A stretch of DNA of 5,553 nt, taken from Sphingopyxis sp. Lineage in GTDB: Bacteria; Pseudomonadota; Alphaproteobacteria; Sphingomonadales; Sphingomonadaceae. This document shows, piece by piece, positions 1-5,553 of this stretch. Position numbers and translations under genes: made by a program. The stretch is taken from NCBI GenBank assembly GCA_012035435.1, contig JAAUPH010000183.1, positions 1 through 5,553 on the forward strand. Reading direction: 5' to 3'. The notes under the pieces were generated by a model that searched no databases, was not told the DNA's origin, and saw only the letters and a list, made by a program, of their open reading frames with translations. Positions within the stretch are counted from its first letter, which is position 1, and the number at the start of each line of letters is the position of its first letter.

Positions 1-2517
1 CAATGTGCCAAAGAAGCCGCGCGGGCTGCCGGTTTCGATCTGCGCCGGGCGACCATCGAAGGTCACGCCAGCAGCCGGCGGCAGCCCCACCGTGCCCGCG
101 CCATAGCGCAGGTCAAACCAGCGCGTGGCCAGCGGGATCGAATCTTCATTGGTCAAATTGCGGCCAAAGATGGCAACTGAGAAATTATCGTGCCGCATCC
201 CAATCCGCGCATTCATCAGGAATGTGTCGCCGGTTTCGGCGAGATTATGAACCTGCACAAACTTTGACGCTTCATAAGAAAAGCTGGTGTTGAAGAAGGC
301 GGCCAGCCCGTTCATGCCGGTGTCCCGTTCCCAGCTGATGCTGCCGTTGACGATCCACGGGCTGCCGAGCGGGAGGCGGTTGCCCGTGATGTCGCATAGC
401 GGCAGAGCCGCCGCGGTCGGATTGCGGGTGTCGAAATTGGGCCGCAGCCCGCCTGAGTTGAGGATGAACTGGTCGGAATCGCAGCCGCGGGTAAATTTGG
501 CATCGACATAAGACACGCCGACGTTGACGAGAAATTCGTCGGTCGGCGCGGCGGTGAAGTCGATTTCAAAGCCCTTTGTTTCGGCATCACCGGCATTGGT
601 GACGACCGACGTCAGCGCGCCCGTCCCCGCCGGGTTCGGAATGGCCGACGTCAGCTGGACATTGGTCAGCTCATTGTAGAAGCCGGTTGCGGCGATCCGC
701 ACGCGGCGATCAAGCGCGTCGAACTTCACGCCCAATTCCCCGCCCTTCGACTTTTCGGGCAGGTAGTTGATGAAATCCTGCCCCGTCTGCTGCGTTGCGG
801 TAACCCCGGCGGTGCCGTTAAACCCGCCAGGTTTGCGGCCTGTTGCGAACACGCCGTAGATCAGCGTCCCGCCGTCGGTGGTGTAATTGACCGTGATGCG
901 CGGATCGGTGCCGGTGAAGCTGCCCGCATTGAGACAGCTGACGACCGATCCGGCCGGCAGTCCATCGTCAAACTGATCAATTCGGCCCGCTTCGCCGGCG
1001 CAGAAAATGCCTGCTGCGGTCGCGCTGGCGCGATCGATGATCGTTTTCTTTTCATTGGCATGGCGGATTTCGGCGGTGATGTTGAGCTGGTCGGTGATGT
1101 CCCATTCGACCATGCCAAAAATGGCCTTGTCCTTGATCGTCGAGAACTGCGACGCGTTGGTGCCGAGCGCCAGGCCCGTCGGCCCGCTTCCGAACGTGAT
1201 ATCGACCGACTGAAATTTTTGCTTGAAGAAATAAACGCCCGCCATCGCCCGGATGGGGTTGTCGCGTGGGCTTGACACCCGGGCTTCAAAACTGATGTCC
1301 TTCTGGTCGTCGCGGTTCGTATTGGCGAAGGCCGGTTCGGTGTTGAATGTTGAAGCCGCCGTGCCGCCGAAATAGGCGAAGGCATCGCTGTGGTCGCTGT
1401 CGGTGCCGAACAGATTCTTATTGTCGCGCACCCCGCCTGAGGCGTGGAACACCCAGCCAGAACCGCCGATGTCCCAGTCAAGAATGCTGGTGGCCAGGAT
1501 TTGTTCGTTAAAAATGCCGTCATAGGCCGTGCCGTCGCGCAGGCCCAATGTCGGGTTGATGACCTGTGCGTCGGTATTGAGGCGCACATTGTTGGGCTGC
1601 GGCTGGATCACCCCGCAGAAATACTGGTTGTTGTTTGTCGATGTCAGCGTCGCGGGGGCCAGCGGCACAAAGGGCGACGCCGCGCGGAAACGCGGCGAGC
1701 GGAACCCGGGCTTGCAATTATTCTGTGCCGCGCCCTGGAGGAAGATGGCAAGCGGGCCATCTTCATCGCGCTGCCAGCTGATCCGGGTACGCAATTTGAT
1801 CTGGTCCGACGGTTCAAGCTGCAGCGTCAGATAGGCCGACTGTGACTGTTCCTGCCCAACCTTCTTACCGGTGAGCTGGTTGCGATATTGACCGCCATAG
1901 TCATAGTGGCGCACGCCCGCGCGAAAGCCGAGCATGTCGCCAAACAGCGGCCCGCTGATCCCCACTGCGGCCTCGCGCTCCGCATATTCGGCAAGCCGGG
2001 CACGGCCCGACACGCTGAGTTCGTTTGACGGATCCTTGGTGATATAGTTGATCGCGCCGGCATAGGTGTTGCGGCCATAGAGCGCCGACTGAGGCCCCTT
2101 GATAATTTCGACACGCTCGATCGATGTCGGGTCAAAGCCCTGAATGTCGCCCTGATAATAAACGCCATCGACGAAATAGGCCGCGCCGGTTTCGACGCCG
2201 GCCTGAACCCCGGCGAGCACGTTCGATTGTCCGCGAATGACCGGACGGTCGGTCGAGCGGCCAAAGGCCTGGCTGAAGCTAATCCCCGTGGCGGTTTTCG
2301 CAAAATCGTCGATCGAATTGAGGCCGAGCTGTTCGATCTGTTCGGCCCCCACCACTGACACGGCCACCGGTGCGTCGGACAATGTCTCGGCGCTCTTGCG
2401 CGCGGTTACGACGATGTCCGCGATCGGGCCCGCATCTTCGGCCGCGTCCTGTGCAAAAGCGGCAACCGGCGTCAGCGCGGTGACCATCAGCGCCGCCATT
2501 TTGACAGAAAATTTCAT
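1..2517 (-). CDS. TonB-dependent outer-membrane receptor (3' end cut by window edge)
   Basis: The minus-strand frame reads open for 839 codons from ATG at 2517-2515 to base 1. The protein starts with a Sec signal peptide (MKFSVKMAALMVTALTPVAAFA, probable cleavage after A22). A TonB-box-like DIVVTARK follows at residues 34-41, then a plug domain at about 48-163 with the family signatures PVIRGQ (92-97), YFVDGVYY (114-121) and the block around IERVEIIKGPQSALYGRN (133-150) ending AGAINYITKDP. The rest is a beta-barrel with alternating aromatic strands, NLTNED near the end and a final ...SPRGFFGTL, so probably only a few residues are missing. Receptors of this type import scarce or large ligands (siderophores, cobalamin, glycans, aromatic compounds) using TonB-ExbBD energy; the ligand here cannot be read from sequence. 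Six cysteines form three close pairs. It is transcribed divergently from the hydrolase operon, which suggests a shared substrate. GGGGGG lies a few bases upstream of the ATG as a ribosome binding site. Confidence 0.96.
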   Translation of the reverse strand, partial: MKFSVKMAALMVTALTPVAAFAQDAAEDAGPIADIVVTARKSAETLSDAPVAVSVVGAEQIEQLGLNSIDDFAKTATGISFSQAFGRSTDRPVIRGQSNVLAGVQAGVETGAAYFVDGVYYQGDIQGFDPTSIERVEIIKGPQSALYGRNTYAGAINYITKDPSNELSVSGRARLAEYAEREAAVGISGPLFGDMLGFRAGVRHYDYGGQYRNQLTGKKVGQEQSQSAYLTLQLEPSDQIKLRTRISWQRDEDGPLAIFLQGAAQNNCKPGFRSPRFRAASPFVPLAPATLTSTNNNQYFCGVIQPQPNNVRLNTDAQVINPTLGLRDGTAYDGIFNEQILATSILDWDIGGSGWVFHASGGVRDNKNLFGTDSDHSDAFAYFGGTAASTFNTEPAFANTNRDDQKDISFEARVSSPRDNPIRAMAGVYFFKQKFQSVDITFGSGPTGLALGTNASQFSTIKDKAIFGMVEWDITDQLNITAEIRHANEKKTIIDRASATAAGIFCAGEAGRIDQFDDGLPAGSVVSCLNAGSFTGTDPRITVNYTTDGGTLIYGVFATGRKPGGFNGTAGVTATQQTGQDFINYLPEKSKGGELGVKFDALDRRVRIAATGFYNELTNVQLTSAIPNPAGTGALTSVVTNAGDAETKGFEIDFTAAPTDEFLVNVGVSYVDAKFTRGCDSDQFILNSGGLRPNFDTRNPTAAALPLCDITGNRLPLGSPWIVNGSISWERDTGMNGLAAFFNTSFSYEASKFVQVHNLAETGDTFLMNARIGMRHDNFSVAIFGRNLTNEDSIPLATRWFDLRYGAGTVGLPPAAGVTFDGRPAQIETGSPRGFFGTL

Positions 2518-2576
2518 TTGAACCCCCCAAGATACATGTGACAGTTACAAAGCTGCTTGTGCCAACATCCACTTTG

Positions 2577-2582
2577 CGTCAA
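2577..2582 (-). promoter_or_regulatory. Possible -35 box of the receptor promoter
   Basis: On the minus strand this reads TTGACG, a five-of-six match to the sigma-70 type -35 consensus. It touches the edge of the inverted repeat. At 17 bp spacing the -10 position reads CAAGCA, a poor match, so the call is tentative. If it is right, a protein bound to the inverted repeat would sit just upstream of, and touching, the -35 box. Confidence 0.2.
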
Positions 2583-2599
2583 ATTTGTCCAGACAAATT
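2582..2599. promoter_or_regulatory. Perfect 18-bp inverted repeat, candidate operator
   Basis: AATTTGTC-CA-GACAAATT has 8-bp arms that match without error and a 2-bp centre. It lies 77 bp before the hydrolase start and 64 bp before the receptor start, so one bound dimer could control both directions. The TTGTC...GACAA layout resembles operators of FadR-subfamily GntR repressors, but that assignment is inference, and no regulator gene is in the window. It is too short and too poor in GC, with no T-run, to be a terminator. Confidence 0.55.
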
Positions 2600-2661
2600 G
2601 GTGATACAGTACGTCTGCGGGCGGCAGTGTAGCAATCTGGCAACACAGGGCAGGCCGCCGC

Positions 2662-2675
2662 AAGGAACAGGGGGG
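2662..2675 (+). promoter_or_regulatory. Ribosome binding site region of the hydrolase gene (two options)
   Basis: AAGGA at 2662-2666 sits 10 bases before ATG 2677, and AGGGGGG at 2669-2675 sits 7 bases before the second in-frame ATG at 2683. The first start is kept because it gives the longest protein with a purine-rich site, but M3 (2683) is nearly as likely. The choice changes only two residues ahead of the Tat motif. Confidence 0.5.
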
Positions 2676-2676
2676 A

Positions 2677-3840
2677 ATGAGCATGTATGACGATGATCCG
2701 CAAAATGCCGGGATCGACCGCCGCGCGCTGTTTGGATTGAGCGCCGCCGGGCTTGCCGCAGTGTCAACGCTTGGCGCCCCGCGCGCCGAGGCTGCAATCA
2801 AAGGCGGGCCAGCGCAGCATGTTATGCAAAGCGACGGCGGCTATGCGGTCGTGCCGCTCGCGAAAGAGAGCTGGACGCTGGGCGTGGTCCAGTCGCGGGT
2901 AATTGCGGTCGACACCGCCAATCCCGACAAGAAGCGGCGCGAAAATGTCGCGCATATGTGCGACCTCATCGATTATGCCAGCGGCTTTTCGGGCAAGAAG
3001 GATTTGCTGTTCTTCCACGAATTTCCGATCACCGGATATAATTACAAATGGACGCTGGCCGATGCGCGGCGAATGGCCATCGAAATTCCCGGCGAGGAAA
3101 CCGAGGCGCTGGCCAAAAAGGCACGCGAGCATGGCAGCTGGCTGGTGTTCGGCTCTTACGTGCGCGATCCGGATTGGCCCGACAGCCTGTTGTCGATCAC
3201 CACGGTCATGAATGACAAGGGCGAGATCGTCGACAAACATTGGAAGGCCCGCAACATCAAAGGCGTCTTCTTTGGCTTCGAACTGTTTACCACCACCATC
3301 TATGACGTGCTCGATCGATATGTTGAGATGTACGGGCAGGACGCGGTAGTGCCGGTGACGCGCACGCCGCTGGGGAATATCTGTACCAGCAGCATCCAGC
3401 GCGAACCCGAATATTTTCGCGCCATGGCGATGAAGGGGGCGGAGGTCATCCTGCGCACTGCCACCGGCGGGTTTACCCCGGCGGATATTCAGGCGACATC
3501 GATGTACAACAGCGTTTACACCGCCATCGCCAACAACGCCGCAAGCCCCAACAATGGCCTGTACTTCGAGGATGCGGGCGGCGGGAACAGCGCCATCTAT
3601 GACCCGTCAGGTGATATGATCGACAGTGCGCCGACCGCGTTTGAGACGCTGGTAACAGCTCGCATCCCGATCGCCCAATTTCGCGCGCGGCACCGCCAGC
3701 CGATCGTGCATACCGAACTCGTCATGCCTGTGTTCGAGCAATATCGCAGCAAATATGCGCCATCGCTCTTCTCGGCCTATCAGCCCAAGGATATTCAGGA
3801 TTCGGGCCGCTATCTCAAAGACAAGAGCCGCTGGAAATAA
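2677..3840 (+). CDS. Tat-exported carbon-nitrogen hydrolase (nitrilase superfamily)
   Basis: This 387-residue protein has a twin-arginine signal: DRRALFGL at 14-21, a hydrophobic stretch to about 33, and AEA|A cleavage near 39. It would be folded before export to the periplasm, which is unusual because most family members are cytoplasmic. The hydrolase domain runs from about 66 to 335. The Glu is in FFHEFPITGY (E115) and the Lys in DKHWKARN (K190). The nucleophile region reads TPLGNICTSSIQREPEYFR (230-248) followed by AMKGAEVILR, matching the PE...MKGAE block of aliphatic amidases. The canonical Cys lies six residues before that Pro; here this is S238, and the only nearby Cys is C236. The family hydrolyses amides, nitriles or carbamoyl compounds; the substrate and even the activity are uncertain. 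The tail from about 340 to 387 is longer than the catalytic core needs. It is the first gene of the operon, and the next gene follows after 9 bp. Confidence 0.9.
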   Translation: MSMYDDDPQNAGIDRRALFGLSAAGLAAVSTLGAPRAEAAIKGGPAQHVMQSDGGYAVVPLAKESWTLGVVQSRVIAVDTANPDKKRRENVAHMCDLIDYASGFSGKKDLLFFHEFPITGYNYKWTLADARRMAIEIPGEETEALAKKAREHGSWLVFGSYVRDPDWPDSLLSITTVMNDKGEIVDKHWKARNIKGVFFGFELFTTTIYDVLDRYVEMYGQDAVVPVTRTPLGNICTSSIQREPEYFRAMAMKGAEVILRTATGGFTPADIQATSMYNSVYTAIANNAASPNNGLYFEDAGGGNSAIYDPSGDMIDSAPTAFETLVTARIPIAQFRARHRQPIVHTELVMPVFEQYRSKYAPSLFSAYQPKDIQDSGRYLKDKSRWK

Positions 3841-3849
3841 GGAGCGCCG

Positions 3850-4155
3850 ATGCCTGCCTATATGATCATCACCGCCAAGATCACGGACCGCGAGGCCTTT
3901 ATCGGCGGTTATGGCCCAGCGGCAGCCAAGCTGGTCGCCGAGTTTGGCGGCAAATATGTGCTGCGCGCACCGGGGGCGGAATTGCTGGAGGGCAGTTTTG
4001 GCGATGGCGCATCGGTGGTCATCAGCGAATGGCCAGACAAGGCGGCGGCGCTCGCTTTCTGGAACTCGCCCGAATATGCCGAGGCGAAGAAATTGCGCGA
4101 CGGGCTGGCGGATGTGCAGGTGCTGATGGTTGAAGCGGCGGCAATCAATGCTTAG
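3850..4155 (+). CDS. DUF1330 family protein
   Basis: The 101-residue product matches DUF1330 along its whole length, a small dimeric alpha-beta barrel fold related to ferredoxin-like monooxygenases. Visible landmarks are the N-terminal strand PAYMIITAKITD, the YGPAAAKLVAEFGGKYVLRAPG segment around residues 22-43 (with the frequent GGKY.. and the E of LLEG), the strand ASVVISEWPDKAAALAFWNSPEY at about 57-79, and a C-terminal strand DVQVLMVEA. No signal peptide or membrane segment is present, so it should be cytoplasmic. The start is clear: GGAG at 3841-3844, directly after the TAA of the hydrolase gene, lies 5 bases before ATG. The family has no settled biochemical role; members often sit in catabolic operons, and binding or turnover of a small organic intermediate is plausible but not shown here. 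Confidence 0.9.
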   Translation: MPAYMIITAKITDREAFIGGYGPAAAKLVAEFGGKYVLRAPGAELLEGSFGDGASVVISEWPDKAAALAFWNSPEYAEAKKLRDGLADVQVLMVEAAAINA

Positions 4156-5176
4156 GGCAGGACTGGCTGCGTCCGCGGCACTGTTTTCGGCCCCACTGAT
4201 AGCGCAAGACGTCCAGCCGTGGACCGAGGCCGTCGTCAGCGTGACCGATTTCGGCGCGGTCACCGGTTTGCTGCGCGAAGTTGGCGATTGGCGGCGGACC
4301 CATGGCGGCAAGGTCGCGCGGGCCGAACTGGATTATTGGCGGTTGCCCAAGACTGCCCAAGCCAGGTTCGAGCGCTGGTGCGCGCCCGCCGAAGTCGCTG
4401 GCTGCATTCGCCTCGTGCGCTTTACCGGGGTGGCACAGCGCCCGATCCGGCTGGCGACACGAGCATGGGATACAGGCGGCATCTATTCGATCATGGTGCG
4501 GTCGGATAATGTGCCGGCGCTGTTTGATGCCGCCATCGCGCGCGGATGGTGGGCGGAAAGCCAGCCCATAAGCTTTGCCTTTGGTGGATCGGATTTGCGC
4601 AATATCGTACTAACGTGGCCACACGGAATTAATATTGCGGTGTATCAGCGGATCAGTCCCGCGTTCACCGCCTTTCCTGTGGGTCGGATCAGCCGCGCGT
4701 TCAACTCAATGCGGATGGTGAAGCACCGACCAGCGTCGCGCGCTTTCTACGAGCAGAAATTGGGATTTTCGGTGCGGTTCGACAGTAACAGCGAACCGGC
4801 GGAACCCGCCTCGTCGAATTTCGGCATTCCGCTGAACTATACGCCGCAAATCAAGCGCGGGGCCGCGGCGCTCCAACCGGTTGCGGGCTTGGAATATGGA
4901 CGGGTAGAGGTGATGCAGATCGAAGGCTTCACCGGCGGCGACGTGTCGGCACATGCCACCCCCCCGAACCTGGGGATTGTTTCGGTGCGCTATCCGGTGA
5001 CGGACCTGTCAACCTATCGCGCGCAACTGGAAGCGCGCGATGTGGCCGTCGCCTATGCTGCCAATAATGTAGCCGTGGGCGGATTGGGCCGGGTCAATCT
5101 GGTCGCTGTGCGCGATCCAGACGGCAACATTACCGAATTTTACGAAGCTGTCGATATCGCAGGACAGCGGCAATGA
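4148..5176 (+). CDS. Exported two-module glyoxalase/VOC-fold protein
   Basis: The product (about 342 aa) begins with a Sec signal peptide, MLRAGLAASAALFSAPLIA with likely cleavage before QDVQ, so it is periplasmic. Two VOC-like modules follow. The first (about 26-170) includes WDTGGIYSIMVRSDNV (107-122) and TWPHGINIAVYQR (156-168). The second (about 183-335) includes FNSMRMVKHRPASRAFYEQ (185-203) with KLGF, and ends with RDPDGNITEFYE (322-333), the classical VOC C-terminal strand with E330 at the metal-ligand position. The first module has no Glu in the equivalent strand (AVYQ), so it may be structural or bind ligand without metal. The reaction is unknown; VOC members include isomerases, dioxygenases, epimerases and binding proteins. 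ATG 4148 overlaps the DUF1330 stop by 8 bases. An in-frame TTG at 4130 would add MKRRQS, giving a more basic signal-peptide N-region, with only a weak AGG 9 bases upstream; this alternative cannot be excluded. Confidence 0.82.
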   Translation: MLRAGLAASAALFSAPLIAQDVQPWTEAVVSVTDFGAVTGLLREVGDWRRTHGGKVARAELDYWRLPKTAQARFERWCAPAEVAGCIRLVRFTGVAQRPIRLATRAWDTGGIYSIMVRSDNVPALFDAAIARGWWAESQPISFAFGGSDLRNIVLTWPHGINIAVYQRISPAFTAFPVGRISRAFNSMRMVKHRPASRAFYEQKLGFSVRFDSNSEPAEPASSNFGIPLNYTPQIKRGAAALQPVAGLEYGRVEVMQIEGFTGGDVSAHATPPNLGIVSVRYPVTDLSTYRAQLEARDVAVAYAANNVAVGGLGRVNLVAVRDPDGNITEFYEAVDIAGQRQ

Positions 5177-5553
5177 CGCTGACTGCACAAATCGCCACGA
5201 CGGGCGGCCCTGAGGTTATTCGCTGGGTCGAGATCGACCTGCCCCCGCCGGGACCGGGCGAGGTGCGGATGCGCAATACCGCCATTGGGCTCAACTATAT
5301 CGACACCTATCACCGGCGCGGGATTTATCCGGTGCCCCTGCCGTCCGGGTTGGGGGTTGAGGCGGCGGGGGTGGTCGAGGCGGTGGGCGAAGGCGTCACC
5401 GACTTTGCAGTCGGCCAGCGCGTGTGCACCTTTGGCCCAAAGCTTGGCGCCTATGCGGAGGCGCGCACCATGCCCGCCGCGATGCTGTTCGCAACGCCCG
5501 ATGATATCAGCGACCCCACCTACCGCCTCTTCCTTCAACCTTACAAAACCGGA
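5173..5553 (+). CDS. QorA-type NADPH:quinone oxidoreductase, N-terminal part (cut by window edge)
   Basis: The first 127 codons encode the catalytic (GroES-like) domain of a zinc-independent medium-chain dehydrogenase/reductase. Clear QorA-family landmarks are TTGGPEV (9-15), the PPPGPGEV strand (24-31), AIGLNYIDTYHRRGIYP (37-53), LPSGLGVEAAGVVEAVG (56-72), VGQRV (80-84) and LGAYAE (91-96). Full-length members are about 325 aa, so the Rossmann NADPH-binding half lies beyond the window. The enzyme reduces quinones or alpha,beta-unsaturated carbonyls in the cytoplasm; no signal peptide is present. The ATG overlaps the TGA of the preceding gene (ATGA), showing translational coupling. From about residue 115 onward the match to the family is lost (DPTYRLFLQPYKTG in place of the usual Ala-rich AAA..L.G.T helix), which may reflect sequence errors near the end. 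Confidence 0.88.
   Translation, partial: MTLTAQIATTGGPEVIRWVEIDLPPPGPGEVRMRNTAIGLNYIDTYHRRGIYPVPLPSGLGVEAAGVVEAVGEGVTDFAVGQRVCTFGPKLGAYAEARTMPAAMLFATPDDISDPTYRLFLQPYKTG

Larger units (their letters stand above)
2518..2676. promoter_or_regulatory. Divergent intergenic promoter region between receptor and hydrolase operon
   Basis: This 159-bp gap separates two divergent genes, so it must carry the promoter of the receptor (leftward) and most likely that of the four-gene operon (rightward). It is visibly more AT-rich around 2531-2610 than the flanking genes and contains the perfect inverted repeat at 2582-2599. No convincing -35/-10 pair can be picked on the plus strand: GATACA at 2603-2608 resembles a -10 box but has no -35 at proper spacing. 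Nothing suggests a small gene or riboswitch here. Confidence 0.7.

Noticed and set aside
861..1589. Long open stretch (242 codons) on the minus strand within the receptor gene
   Set aside because: It is in a different frame from the receptor, is rich in Arg, Ser, Pro and Ala without domain signatures, and the receptor frame explains the same bases fully.
1444..1845. Plus-strand open frame of 133 codons opposite the receptor gene
   Set aside because: It lies antisense to barrel-coding sequence, has no ribosome binding site or family match, and is expected by chance in GC-rich coding DNA.
2547..2560. Weak dyad ACAAAGCTGCTTGT upstream of the receptor
   Set aside because: Only the outer four bases pair; the inner part mismatches, so it is not better than chance.
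2603..2608. GATACA as a -10 box for the hydrolase operon
   Set aside because: The nearest -35-like TTGTCC (2585-2590) is only 12 bp away, too close for a sigma-70 type promoter.
2764..3240. Minus-strand open frame of 158 codons opposite the hydrolase gene
   Set aside because: It mirrors the codon pattern of the hydrolase frame and has no independent signature or start signal.
3607..4311. Minus-strand open frame of 234 codons opposite the hydrolase, DUF1330 and VOC genes
   Set aside because: It spans parts of three well-supported genes on the other strand and has no recognisable domain; it is an antisense shadow.

Overview
The window looks like chromosomal DNA from an alphaproteobacterium, most likely a sphingomonad (Sphingomonas, Sphingopyxis or Novosphingobium type). 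This rests on the high GC content, the GC-rich third codon positions, a large TonB-dependent receptor of the 'DIVVTARK' plug type that is abundant in that order, and short tightly packed genes behind it. The genus is an inference; there is no rRNA or other marker gene.

Layout: positions 1-2517 on the minus strand hold one long TonB-dependent outer-membrane receptor gene, intact from its start codon and running off the left edge only a few residues before its expected end. A 159-bp divergent intergenic region (2518-2676) follows and carries a perfect 8+2+8 inverted repeat (2582-2599), the best candidate operator in the window. To the right, four plus-strand genes are packed head to tail. They are a Tat-exported carbon-nitrogen hydrolase (nitrilase superfamily) of 387 aa, a DUF1330 protein of 101 aa, an exported two-module glyoxalase/VOC-fold protein of about 342 aa, and the first 127 codons of a QorA-type quinone oxidoreductase that is cut by the right edge. 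Gaps are 9 bp, then an overlap of 8 bp (or 26 bp), then an ATGA-type overlap of 4 bp, so this is almost certainly one operon.

Reading the genes together: the receptor would bring a ligand across the outer membrane. The hydrolase and the VOC protein both carry export signals and would act in the periplasm. The DUF1330 protein and the oxidoreductase have no signal and would act in the cytoplasm. This looks like an uptake-and-processing locus for an unidentified small organic compound, possibly an amide, nitrile or other C-N compound. The most striking detail is that the hydrolase keeps the family's Glu and Lys but has Ser where the catalytic Cys is expected, with a Cys two residues earlier. No regulator gene, RNA gene, mobile element or CRISPR array is visible.
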